A DNA stretch of 64,000 nucleotides from assembly GCA_021840255.1 (NCBI GenBank), contig JAKBYX010000007.1:61551-125550 (forward strand), given 5' to 3'. Of the stretch, positions 1 to 8,565 are shown piece after piece. Both the position numbers and the translations under genes were made by a program. This DNA is from Nitrospirota bacterium (GTDB taxonomy: Bacteria > Nitrospirota > Thermodesulfovibrionia > Thermodesulfovibrionales > JdFR-88). The notes below the pieces were generated by a model, which had not been told where the DNA came from, did not search any database, and saw only the letters and a list, made by a program, of their open reading frames with translations. Each line of letters starts with the position of its first letter. Position 1 is the stretch's first letter.

Positions 1-232
1 GCTGCCCGGCTGGAAGATAACGGTCGGCCCCAGAGAAGCAAACGGGTTGCCCGCGTTCCTGAAGTCAAGGGCCTGATCCACCTGATTCCCTGAAGGTTGT
101 CTCCCAGGGGACGGGCAGGTTAGGACTGTTTGTATTTTTTATTTCAATTTGTAAATTTGTTTATATATCAGTAAATTATACAGTTAGCTTTAAGAACCTG
201 GATTAACGTTCTTTAACGAAGTATATCGAAAC

Positions 233-300
233 AAAGCCGGATGCGGCTGCGCAGTTTCTTTTCTTTTTATGAAAGAAACTGCGTGGTTCAATCCGGCTTT
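233..300. repeat. Long interrupted inverted repeat upstream of the nuoE-like gene
   Basis: Positions 233-242 pair perfectly with 291-300, and positions 250-261 pair perfectly with 272-283, leaving a 10-base loop at 262-271. The result is a two-tier hairpin with an asymmetric internal loop. No T-run follows on the plus strand, so it is not a classic intrinsic terminator for upstream transcription. It could be an mRNA-processing or attenuation structure, or a dispersed palindromic element. The rest of 1-384 holds no convincing gene: the first 120 bases are open in more than one frame but have no start and no recognisable family. Confidence 0.7.
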
Positions 301-384
301 ACCCTAGAAGCCATCAAGCGGCTGAAGATCTGAAATAAATCCCGAGGTCATTTTTTTTTAAAGTCGGAGGACAAGACAAAGATC

Positions 385-885
385 ATGAATATAGAAAATA
401 TCGATGTTGACGGCCATTACAGGGAGATAGGCGAAGTCCTCACGGACGAGCAGAAAAAAAAGGGGGTGCTAATTCACGCCCTTCAAAGGCTGCAGAAAGA
501 GCATAACTACCTGCCCGAAGACAAGTTAAGGACCCTTTCATCGAAGCTTGGCATCCCCCTTGCCGAGATATACAGCACAGCCTCTTTTTACAAGCACTTC
601 TACTTCAAGCCCAGGGGCAAAAACATTGTCTGTGTTTGCACCGGAACGGCCTGCCATGTGCGGGGCGCTTCCAAGGTGCTCCAGAAGATAGAAGACGAAT
701 TCGGAGTGAAAGAGGGGCAGACCACGGCCGACATGTCCCTGACGCTTGAGACCGTCGGGTGCGTCGGATGCTGCGGACTGGCTCCTGTAGTGACGGTAAA
801 CGATGAGGTCATCGGAGAAGTGGGCACTAAAAAGATAGGGGAGATAATAAATAAAGTGCGGACCAGGGGCGGGGAGGGCGAATAG
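385..885 (+). CDS. NuoE-like [2Fe-2S] thioredoxin-fold subunit of an NADH-oxidising complex
   Basis: A 166-residue homologue of the 24-kDa subunit of complex I and of the HydC/HoxE electron-transfer subunits. The C-terminal thioredoxin-like [2Fe-2S] domain shows the four expected cysteines as CTGTAC at about residues 85-90 and VGCVGCCG near 125-132. The N-terminal helical part has the usual YLPEDKL segment. It would pass electrons from the adjacent NuoF-like flavoprotein. The ATG follows a GGAGGACAAG-type ribosome site. The stop lies five bases before the next ATG, so this is the first gene of a tight operon with the NuoF-like, NuoF-tail and NuoG-like genes. No membrane-arm genes accompany it, so it belongs to a soluble NADH module rather than to complete complex I. 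Confidence 0.88.
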   Translation: MNIENIDVDGHYREIGEVLTDEQKKKGVLIHALQRLQKEHNYLPEDKLRTLSSKLGIPLAEIYSTASFYKHFYFKPRGKNIVCVCTGTACHVRGASKVLQKIEDEFGVKEGQTTADMSLTLETVGCVGCCGLAPVVTVNDEVIGEVGTKKIGEIINKVRTRGGEGE

Positions 886-890
886 AGTTT

Positions 891-3242
891 ATGGAAATAA
901 AAAACCAGAAACTGCAAAGCATAGATGACCTGAAGGCGCTCAGGGCGAGGCTCGAAACTGAGCTTTTCGACCCCGGACGGGCCAGGGCGAGGGTCTGCTG
1001 CGGCACCGCCTGCACAGCCCTTGGCTCTCACAAAGTCATAAGCGCCCTCGAGGAAGATGCCGGGAAAAGGGGCATCGATGTCGAGATAATAAAGACCGGA
1101 TGCCAGGGCATGTGCCAGAAGGGCCCGGTCATGAAGGTGGAGCCGGAGGGCATCTTCTACCAGAGGGTAAAGGCCGGTCAGGTGCCGGACCTCGTGGGCT
1201 ACACAATGGTGGGAAAGACCCCGTACAGAAACGCCCTTTACAGAGAGGACATCCTGAGCGAGCCGGTAGCGGACATGCTGGAGCTGCCTTTCTATAAAAA
1301 ACAGACGCGCATAGCGCTTAGAAACAATGACAAGATAGACCCTACGAACATCCTTCACTACATCGCGGTGGGCGGGTACAAGGCTCTTGAAAAGGCCCTC
1401 TCCACCATGACCCCGGATGAGGTGATGGACGAGGTGGACAAGGCGAACCTCAGGGGCAGGGGCGGAGCGGGCTTTCCCGCCGGCAAAAAATGGAGACATG
1501 CAAAAAGCGGCCCTGAGCACACGAAGTTCGTCATAGCCAACGGCGACGAGGGAGACCCGGGGGCCTTCATGGACCGCTCCATTATGGAAGGTGACCCTCA
1601 CAGCCTGTTTGAGGGTATGCTCCTGTGCGCCTACGCCATAGGGGCGAAATACGGTTTCGTGTATGTAAGGCACGAGTACCCGCTTGCGGTAAAGCACCTG
1701 AAGCACGCGATAGCGCAGGCCGGGGAACTGGGACTGCTTGGCGGCAATATACTTGGGACGGAATTCAGTTTCCATCTGGACGTGAGGGAAGGCGCCGGGG
1801 CCTTCGTGTGCGGCGAATCCACTGCGCTGGTGGCCTCGATAGAGGGAGAGCGAGGGTTTCCGAGGCCGCGTCCCCCAAGGCTCTCGGAGAGGGGCGGCGG
1901 CGTGTGGGGCTATCCCAGCAACTTAAACAACATAGAGACATATGCGTGCGTTGCGCCCATAGTGGAGAAGGGTGCGGGCTGGTTCCGGAGCATAGGCACA
2001 GAGACATCGCCCGGCACAAAGGTCTTCGCACTTACCGGCAAGGTCAAGAACACGGGCCTCGTCGAGGTGCCGATGGGTATGACGCTGAGAGAAATAATAT
2101 ACGACATAGGCGGAGGGATAATAGGCGACAAGAAGCTGAAGGCCGTGCAGACCGGCGGCCCTTCAGGCGGATGTCTTCCCGCCAGCTACCTGGACCTGAA
2201 GGTGGATTTTGACTCCCTCTGGAAGGCCGGTTCCATGATGGGCTCCGGCGGAATGGTCGTAATGGATGAGGACACATGCATGGTGGACGTGGCCAAATAC
2301 TTCCTCTCCTTCACCCAGTCGGAATCCTGCGGCAAATGCCCTCCGTGCAGGATAGGCACCTACCAGATGCTCCAGATACTGGAGAGGATAACGAAGGGGC
2401 AGGGGCAGACACGCGACATAGAGAGGCTCATAAGCATCGGCCATATGGTCCAGAGAGGCTCCTTGTGCGGACTTGGTCAGAGCGCGCCCAATCCGGTTTT
2501 AAGCACCATAAAGTATTTCAGGCAGGAGTACGAGGAGCATATTTACGATAAATACTGCAGGGCGAAGGCCTGCAAGGGCATGGGGGTGTTCGCCATAAAC
2601 CTCACGGAGTGCATACGGTGCGGCCTCTGCAAGGAGGCCTGCGCCTACGGCGCGGTAAAAGAGGGTAAGGACAAGTACTTCGTAGACCAGGACCTTTGCC
2701 AGAAATGCAAGGCATGTTATGACGCCTGCCCGGTGGGCGCGGTGAAGATAAGGAAGCACAGCGTGGCCAGGCTGGAGGAGCAGTTCAAGATCCCCGAGGA
2801 TAAGATAGAGATACTTGAAAGGAGGGTCAGCATGACGCTTAAAGACCTCGTAAAAGCAAAGCCCACGAACATAGTGGCCTGTGGCGAAGACTGTCCCGTG
2901 ACCGATGCCGTAACCAAGATGGACGGACAGAACGTAGGGTCCATACTGGTTTTCAATAACCAGCAGAAACTGGTCGGCATATTCACCGAAAGGGACATCA
3001 TGCACTGCTTCGCCAAGAATGTCCTGTTCAAGCAGAAAACGGTGAAGGACGTGATGTCGCAAAATCCCGTAACGCTGGATGCGGCCACGGACATAAGTGT
3101 GGCGGTGAGCCTGATGTCCGAAAGGAAGATAAGGCACCTTCCCGTGATGGAGGACGAAAAGATAATAGGGATTGTCTCCTACAGGGACCTGGTTTCGTAT
3201 ATGCTGCCTGAAATCATCTTCATGGCCGAAGACATCTACTAG
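891..3242 (+). CDS. NuoF-like NADH-binding flavoprotein with ferredoxin and C-terminal CBS domains
   Basis: A 783-residue multidomain protein. Residues about 30-115 form a [2Fe-2S] thioredoxin-like domain (CCGTAC, then GCQGMC). Residues about 120-540 are the 51-kDa FMN/NADH domain, with GRGGAGFPAGKKW, NGDEGDPGAFMDRS and the N3-cluster motif SCGKCPPC. Two [4Fe-4S] motifs follow (CIRCGLCKEAC and CQKCKACYDAC). The last 140 residues or so are a tandem CBS pair (GIFTERDI and GIVSYRDL are characteristic). The first three modules match NuoF/HydB/HndC-type subunits that oxidise NAD(P)H. The CBS pair is unusual in this family and suggests control by adenine nucleotides, which is an inference. Co-transcription with NuoE- and NuoG-like genes upstream of acsB and cooS suggests a link between NADH and ferredoxin. 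Confidence 0.9.
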   Translation: MEIKNQKLQSIDDLKALRARLETELFDPGRARARVCCGTACTALGSHKVISALEEDAGKRGIDVEIIKTGCQGMCQKGPVMKVEPEGIFYQRVKAGQVPDLVGYTMVGKTPYRNALYREDILSEPVADMLELPFYKKQTRIALRNNDKIDPTNILHYIAVGGYKALEKALSTMTPDEVMDEVDKANLRGRGGAGFPAGKKWRHAKSGPEHTKFVIANGDEGDPGAFMDRSIMEGDPHSLFEGMLLCAYAIGAKYGFVYVRHEYPLAVKHLKHAIAQAGELGLLGGNILGTEFSFHLDVREGAGAFVCGESTALVASIEGERGFPRPRPPRLSERGGGVWGYPSNLNNIETYACVAPIVEKGAGWFRSIGTETSPGTKVFALTGKVKNTGLVEVPMGMTLREIIYDIGGGIIGDKKLKAVQTGGPSGGCLPASYLDLKVDFDSLWKAGSMMGSGGMVVMDEDTCMVDVAKYFLSFTQSESCGKCPPCRIGTYQMLQILERITKGQGQTRDIERLISIGHMVQRGSLCGLGQSAPNPVLSTIKYFRQEYEEHIYDKYCRAKACKGMGVFAINLTECIRCGLCKEACAYGAVKEGKDKYFVDQDLCQKCKACYDACPVGAVKIRKHSVARLEEQFKIPEDKIEILERRVSMTLKDLVKAKPTNIVACGEDCPVTDAVTKMDGQNVGSILVFNNQQKLVGIFTERDIMHCFAKNVLFKQKTVKDVMSQNPVTLDAATDISVAVSLMSERKIRHLPVMEDEKIIGIVSYRDLVSYMLPEIIFMAEDIY

Positions 3243-3254
3243 GGGTGATCTTTC

Positions 3255-3854
3255 ATGGATGAGAAGAAGGAACTTAAAGTCGAAGACATAAAGACCGCCG
3301 CGCAGGCCAAAGGATGCCCCGTGCAGAAGGCTCTCTATTATGTGACGGGCTTCCTTGAGGGCCCCATGTGCGGCAAGTGCTTCCCGTGCTCCCTTGGCAG
3401 CTTCGAGGCCAAAAGGAGGCTGGAGAATATCACGGAGGGACGTGGAACCGAAGCGGACATAGGCGTGCTTAAGCGTATAGCCGGATCCATGCTTGAGGCC
3501 TCCATGTGTAAAAAGGGGAAGGACACGGCGCGTTTTCTGCTGGAGTGGATGGAGGCTGGCTCGTTTTCCGTCCATGTGGGACAGTCCGGTGCGGGTGGCA
3601 GGTGTCCCGAAAAACAGTGTTTGGGGCTCATAGAGTTCAGGGTGGACCCGGAGAAATGCACAAGGTGCGGCCTTTGTAAGGACGCCTGTACGCATGGCGC
3701 GATATTCGGCGAGAAAAGAAAACATTATCTCACGGGTTATCCGCCTTTCGAGATAAGACAGAAAAGGTGCGTTAAATGCGGAGACTGCCTGCGGGCCTGT
3801 CCAGAAGGCGCCATAGAGATCGCGGACCGTGCCCCAGAACCGGTGATGGCCTGA
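3255..3854 (+). CDS. Small Fe-S protein: NuoF C-terminal-domain paralogue plus 2[4Fe-4S] ferredoxin
   Basis: A 199-residue protein. Its first half (about residues 35-105) resembles the C-terminal N3-cluster domain of the preceding NuoF-like protein: MCGKCFPC aligns with SCGKCPPC, and the helical stretch ending in SMCKKGKDT aligns with the SLCGLGQSA region. The second half carries two [4Fe-4S] motifs (CTRCGLCKDAC and CVKCGDCLRAC). The FMN and NADH-binding parts are absent. It therefore looks like a duplicated NuoF tail serving as an extra electron-transfer subunit. It starts 12 bases after the NuoF-like stop behind a GGGGTG ribosome site. An exact function cannot be named. The gene order suggests a wire between the NADH module and the NuoG-like subunit or an external ferredoxin. 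Confidence 0.78.
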   Translation: MDEKKELKVEDIKTAAQAKGCPVQKALYYVTGFLEGPMCGKCFPCSLGSFEAKRRLENITEGRGTEADIGVLKRIAGSMLEASMCKKGKDTARFLLEWMEAGSFSVHVGQSGAGGRCPEKQCLGLIEFRVDPEKCTRCGLCKDACTHGAIFGEKRKHYLTGYPPFEIRQKRCVKCGDCLRACPEGAIEIADRAPEPVMA

Positions 3855-3927
3855 ATACAGAAGCAGGTTTCGGAGAAATTTTAGATCAGATCAAATTTAA
3901 AAGCCCGGATCAGGAGGAATTTCCCCC

Positions 3928-5979
3928 ATGTCGGAGAAAGTGTCGGAAAAGTTGCCGGAAAGGATATCGGAAAAAATGTCTGGGACCATAAAGGTAAAGA
4001 TAAACGGCAGGGAGACCCAGGTGCCTGAGGGTGTGAACCTTATAGAGGCGGCGGAGCTTGCCGGCGTGCACATACCGAACCTCTGCTATCTCAAGGGGAT
4101 GAAGGGTATCGGCGCATGCAGGCTGTGCCTTGTGGAGGTGGAGGGCATGAAGGCCCCGCTCACCGCCTGCACCACGAAGGCCAAAGACGGCATGGCCGTC
4201 ATCACGAGCAGCGAGAAGATAAATGACGTAAGGAAATTCGTAATAGACCTTATCCTCTCGATGCACCCCCTGGACTGCATGACCTGCACCAAGGCTGGCG
4301 TGTGCAGCCTTCAGGAATATGCTTACGAAATGGGGATAAAAGAGTCTTCCTTTACAAGAAAGAAACAGGGCTATCCGGCGGACGAGGCAAACCCGTTCAT
4401 AAAGCGCGACCCCGAGTATTGCATTCTGTGCGGCAGGTGCGTAAGGGCCTGCAAAAGCCAGGGGACGACAGTGCTGGAATTCATGGGCAGGGGAGTTGGC
4501 TCAAAGGTCGTAACGGCGGAAGACAGGCCGCTTCAGGAGTCCGGATGCACCTTCTGCGGCAGCTGCGTGGATGTGTGCCCCGTGAACGCCCTGCTTGAGG
4601 CGGACAGGTGGCGCAAGGGAAGGGAATGGGATTTCAAGGGCGTCAACTCCACATGCCTGCTTTGCGGCAACGGCTGCGCAATAAATGCAAGCACAAAGGA
4701 CGGCAGGGTAATGAAGATAAACGCCGGCCCGTCCGCCGGGTCTGCCGAACGGTACATCTGCGCGTACGGAAGATACGGTTTCGATTGCATAGAGGCAGAC
4801 CTCAGGGCAACCGTCCCCATGAAGCGCGTGGGAGGAGAGCTTAAGGAAACCTCCTGGGAGGATGCCATTCAAACGGCTGCGGACGGTCTTAAGGCCGCTG
4901 GCAAGAACGCGGGATTCATAGCAACAGCCGGTTTGCTGAATGAGGACGCACTTATGCTCAAGGGTCTGGCTGAGTCGGCCGGGATATCCAATATCGATAC
5001 GACCGCCAGCCTTTACTCAACCCCGGAGACGCTCATGTCGGACAGCGAGGACGGTCTTGAGTCCTGTGATCTTTTTGTGGTTGTGGACCTGTATCCGGAC
5101 CAGTGGAAAAGGGTTCTGCCCGGGATCGACGCGGCGATAAGAAAGAGGATGGAAGCAGGGACCAAACTTGTTGTTATCAATAGCCGGGAATCGGCGCTTT
5201 CCCAGGTGGCTTCAGTGAACCTGACGGGCAGCGAGGCGGATTCCCTGAAATTTTTCGTGAAGGCCGTGATCGACAAGGGGATTAACGGTAATAAGGAGCT
5301 GGCCTCCGCGGTCTCCGGGGCGTCCGTCAGCGCGGATGCCCAAAAAGCCGCGGACCTTTTTGCCCAGGCCAAAAAACCCGTCGTGCTTGTCTCTCCGGCC
5401 ATGTATCTTGCCGCAGCGAACCTGGGTCTGCTGAAGGGGAAGGTTGTTTCGGTCCCGCTAGAGAGCAACGCGAAGGGGGTTGCCGCCATCAGCCTGCGAG
5501 GAGCGGGAAAGTCTTACAAAGAAATGGCATCGAGCGGGGTGAAGGCGCTTTATGCAGTTGGCGAGGTGCCTGTCAAGACGAGGCCCCAAACGGATTTCCT
5601 AATTGTCCAGGCCTCGCATATGACGGAGCTTGCCAAACAGGCGGATGTGGTGCTGCCCTCTGCGGCGTACCTTGAGGCCGACGGTACCATAGTCGATTAT
5701 CTGGGAAGGCTCCGGAAGGTATGCAAAGCCATCGAGCCCGCTGGCCTTGCCAGGCCGCACAGGACGATATTCGCCGAGGTGGCAAAGGCGATGGGCGCGG
5801 ACATAAAAGAGGCCGGCGGGGGTTTTCCCGAGGCTGCCCAGACGCAAAAAAAGTTCAGACCATTTGAACGTACGGAAGGTTTTGATGTGGAGCCCGATGA
5901 GATGATCGAGTCCCTGAACGCCACTGTGATAAGCGGGTCAAGGCTCCTTTGGCTCAAGGAGGCGAAGGTCCGCGCATAA
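3928..5979 (+). CDS. NuoG-like Fe-S subunit with degenerate molybdopterin-oxidoreductase domain
   Basis: A 683-residue NuoG/HydA-N/FdhA-like protein. After a short polar leader come a [2Fe-2S] ferredoxin domain (GACRLCLVEVEG), the His-Cys [4Fe-4S] domain (HPLDCMTCTKAGVCSLQ), two [4Fe-4S] motifs (CILCGRCVRAC and CTFCGSCVDVC) and a further four-cysteine segment (CLLCGNGC). The remainder is a molybdopterin-oxidoreductase fold. That part is shorter than in formate dehydrogenases and shows no obvious catalytic Cys/Sec, so it is probably structural, as in NuoG. It would collect electrons from the NuoEF-like subunits. An extra in-frame ATG lies 48 bases downstream (SGTIKVKINGRE begins there), and the repetitive leader at 3928-3975 (S-E-K repeats) may not be translated. 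Confidence 0.85.
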   Translation: MSEKVSEKLPERISEKMSGTIKVKINGRETQVPEGVNLIEAAELAGVHIPNLCYLKGMKGIGACRLCLVEVEGMKAPLTACTTKAKDGMAVITSSEKINDVRKFVIDLILSMHPLDCMTCTKAGVCSLQEYAYEMGIKESSFTRKKQGYPADEANPFIKRDPEYCILCGRCVRACKSQGTTVLEFMGRGVGSKVVTAEDRPLQESGCTFCGSCVDVCPVNALLEADRWRKGREWDFKGVNSTCLLCGNGCAINASTKDGRVMKINAGPSAGSAERYICAYGRYGFDCIEADLRATVPMKRVGGELKETSWEDAIQTAADGLKAAGKNAGFIATAGLLNEDALMLKGLAESAGISNIDTTASLYSTPETLMSDSEDGLESCDLFVVVDLYPDQWKRVLPGIDAAIRKRMEAGTKLVVINSRESALSQVASVNLTGSEADSLKFFVKAVIDKGINGNKELASAVSGASVSADAQKAADLFAQAKKPVVLVSPAMYLAAANLGLLKGKVVSVPLESNAKGVAAISLRGAGKSYKEMASSGVKALYAVGEVPVKTRPQTDFLIVQASHMTELAKQADVVLPSAAYLEADGTIVDYLGRLRKVCKAIEPAGLARPHRTIFAEVAKAMGADIKEAGGGFPEAAQTQKKFRPFERTEGFDVEPDEMIESLNATVISGSRLLWLKEAKVRA

Positions 5980-5993
5980 AAAATAAAAAAATT

Positions 5994-6050
5994 TATTTTT
6001 TGCCCGCCCTCCTGCGCCCTTCAGCAGGGCACGGGGGTGGGCAAAAAAAA
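5994..6050. repeat. Strong GC-rich inverted repeat between the nuoG-like gene and acsB
   Basis: TTTTTTGCCCGCCC near 5995-6009 pairs with GGGTGGGCAAAAAA near 6036-6048. The loop contains a second small stem (GCGCCCTTCAGCAGGGC-like). A-runs and T-runs form part of the stem and no U-tail follows on either strand, so it is a stable hairpin rather than a clear terminator. It separates the Nuo-like operon from acsB. A perfect TATAAT at 6158-6163 lies about 110 bases before the acsB start and may be its -10 element, although no good -35 was found at standard spacing. Confidence 0.6.
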
Positions 6051-6271
6051 TCACATTCCCGGTTTTCCCCTCCGTTTTCTCAGATCCCGAATGCGCTATG
6101 TTATTATTTTTTTTTATTTTTTCATAAGCAGGAATCGGTTGCTTTCCTTTTCTGTTATATAATACTAATCTGGTAAAAATTGATTTAGAAAGAAAGGCTT
6201 TTGTAAAATAAATGCAGTCTGATGATAGAATCAAACATTTCTACCGAGGATAGAAGGAGGTCAGTGGCAAA

Positions 6272-8470
6272 ATGTCCAAGATAATCGCCACAGCGGCGAT
6301 AAGAGGCGCTAACCGGTTATACAGAGAAGCCGGGGAGTTGCTTGAAAAGGCGATAGCCGAAAAAGGTGAGGGGTACCGGTTCGAATTCGTCGATACCGCT
6401 TTCTATCTTCCAATGATTTACGCGATGACAGGCTTTCCGGTAAAAACGCTTGGGGACATGCGGACCGCTCTTGGTTTTGCGCGGGAACTGCTGCATGAGG
6501 AGCCCGCGGAGCAGATCTGGAAGCCGTACCTGGGCGAGGCCCTGGATTCCGGCATGGCCACCCTGTTTGCGGAGGAAATATGGCTTGCGGCAAGGACGGT
6601 GCTGGGGCTGGAGCCGGCGGTTGATCCGGAAACGGGTTATGTCTACAACGGATTCATTACAGACACCATACAGAGAAACCTGGGCATTCAGCTTGTTGAC
6701 GGCACCATGCCGGGTTTTGCCGCCATCATCGGAGCCGCGCCCGATGACGATACGGCGGTCAAGATAGTCTCCGAGCTGCAGGAGAAGAACATCCTTACCT
6801 TCCTTTCGGGCAATGTGAACGGCAACAGCGTCACCAAGCAGCTTTTAAGGAAAGGCGTAGCGCTGGGATGGGACTCCAGGATAGTGCCCCTGGGGCCCGA
6901 AACGCAGCACACCCTTTACGCGCTGGACTGGGCCATAAGGGCCTCCCTCATCTTTGGCGGCAAGAAGCCGGGGGATTACAAGGCGCACCTCAAATACCAG
7001 AAAGACAGGGTGTTTGCGTTCGCCCTGGTGCTTGGCGAGCTTAACGACATAATATGGACAACCGGGGCCGGGGCCATAAACATGGGCTTCCCCGCGGTTG
7101 CCGATACCGATATACCTGTTGTGCATCCGACCGGCGTTTGCATCTATGAAGAAGTCGACAAGGAATTCGACCATTCAAAGATAGTTCAGAAGGCCATAGA
7201 GGTGAGGGGACTGAAGATAGTGGTTGAAAAGCCCCCGATACCGGTCTCTTACGGCCCGGCCTTCGAAGGTGAGAGGATCCGCAAAGAGGACATGTTCATA
7301 GAGTTCGGCGGCCAGCGGACCGCGGCCTTCGAATGGGTCCGCATGCGCGAGATGGACGAGGTCGAGGACGGCAAGATCACCATCGTCGGCGATAACTGGA
7401 AGGAGCTCTATGAAAAAGGCGGCAAGATGCCCCTTGGGCTCGTGATAGATGTCGCGGGCAGGAAGATGCAGAAGGACTTCGAGTCCGTCATTGAAAGAAA
7501 AGTGCATCACAGCATAAACGAGGCGCAGGGACTGTGGCACATGGGCCAGAGGGACTTGAACTGGATAAGGATAAGCAACGCCGCCAAAGGCGCGGGCATT
7601 ACCCTGGAGCATCTGGGGCTTATCTTTTCCACCATGATGCGCCATACCTTCCGCTCCATCATAGACAAGGTGCAGGTCACCATCTATACGGATGAGAAGG
7701 AAGTCACGGCCATGAGAGACGAGGCCAGAAAGGCCTATACCGAAAGGGACCACAGGCTTGGCGCGATGACCGACGAGTCCGTGGAAACATTCTATTCCTG
7801 CCTTTTGTGCCAGAGCTTCGCTCCAAGCCACGTGTGCATCATAACGGCTGAAAGGCTGGGGCTCTGCGGCGCGTACAACTGGCTGGACGCCAGGGCGGCC
7901 TTTGAGATCGATCCCACGGGCGGCAACCAGCCGGTCCCCAAGGGACAGCTCCTTGACTCCAGGTACGGCCGGTACACGGGCGTGGACGAATACCTGAAGA
8001 AATCAACCGGAGGCGCGGTCGAGTCCCTGAACCTGTACACGATAATGGAAAACCCCATGACCTCCTGCGGCTGCTTCGAGTGCATCATAGCAATAGTGCC
8101 GGAGGCAAACGGGGTCATGATAGTGCAAAGAGGGCACCAGGGCATGACGCCGGCCGGGATGAAGTTTTCGACACTTGCAGGCTCCGTTGGGGGCGGCATG
8201 CAGACCCCGGGCTTCATGGGCATCGGCAGGAACTTCATCACCAGCAAGAAATTTCTTGCCGGTGACGGAGGCATAAAGAGGATAGTCTGGATGACCAAAA
8301 ACCTCAAGGAAAGCCTGAAGGAGGCATTCGATGCCAGGGCCGCCGAAGAGGGTGTGCCAGGGCTTCTGGACATGATAGCGGATGAGACCGCGGCCGAGGA
8401 TTCCGAAAAGCTTCTGGAATATCTTTCCGGCACGGGGCACCCGGCGCTCGGTATGGATCCGATGATATAG
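6272..8470 (+). CDS. acsB: CO-methylating acetyl-CoA synthase, bacterial type
   Basis: A 732-residue protein, the usual full length for bacterial AcsB. It condenses a methyl group from the corrinoid Fe-S protein, CO and CoA into acetyl-CoA in the Wood-Ljungdahl pathway. The A-cluster cysteines are visible as SCLLCQSFAPSHVC (about residues 510-524), RLGLCGAYN and SCGCFEC (about 593-599). The start has a strong AGGAGG site. cooS follows 95 bases later. The corrinoid protein genes (acsCD), the methyltransferase (acsE) and the C1-branch enzymes are not in this window. The gene is intact, with no in-frame stops. Confidence 0.97.
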   Translation: MSKIIATAAIRGANRLYREAGELLEKAIAEKGEGYRFEFVDTAFYLPMIYAMTGFPVKTLGDMRTALGFARELLHEEPAEQIWKPYLGEALDSGMATLFAEEIWLAARTVLGLEPAVDPETGYVYNGFITDTIQRNLGIQLVDGTMPGFAAIIGAAPDDDTAVKIVSELQEKNILTFLSGNVNGNSVTKQLLRKGVALGWDSRIVPLGPETQHTLYALDWAIRASLIFGGKKPGDYKAHLKYQKDRVFAFALVLGELNDIIWTTGAGAINMGFPAVADTDIPVVHPTGVCIYEEVDKEFDHSKIVQKAIEVRGLKIVVEKPPIPVSYGPAFEGERIRKEDMFIEFGGQRTAAFEWVRMREMDEVEDGKITIVGDNWKELYEKGGKMPLGLVIDVAGRKMQKDFESVIERKVHHSINEAQGLWHMGQRDLNWIRISNAAKGAGITLEHLGLIFSTMMRHTFRSIIDKVQVTIYTDEKEVTAMRDEARKAYTERDHRLGAMTDESVETFYSCLLCQSFAPSHVCIITAERLGLCGAYNWLDARAAFEIDPTGGNQPVPKGQLLDSRYGRYTGVDEYLKKSTGGAVESLNLYTIMENPMTSCGCFECIIAIVPEANGVMIVQRGHQGMTPAGMKFSTLAGSVGGGMQTPGFMGIGRNFITSKKFLAGDGGIKRIVWMTKNLKESLKEAFDARAAEEGVPGLLDMIADETAAEDSEKLLEYLSGTGHPALGMDPMI

Positions 8471-8565
8471 ATCGTGCCATGAACGGCGTGGGAAGCAAAT
8501 CAAAAAGGTAAAAACTGAAAGGCAATAAAGCAAAAAAGCTAAAACGGCACCGGAGGAAAACTTTT

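Noticed and set aside
1..120. Partial gene at the window start (open frames on both strands)
   Set aside because: Frames are short, lack starts and match no family that I can recognise, so no gene is called.
600..1775. Long minus-strand frame opposite the nuoE/nuoF-like genes
   Set aside because: It overlaps two conserved genes and shows no domain or ribosome site.
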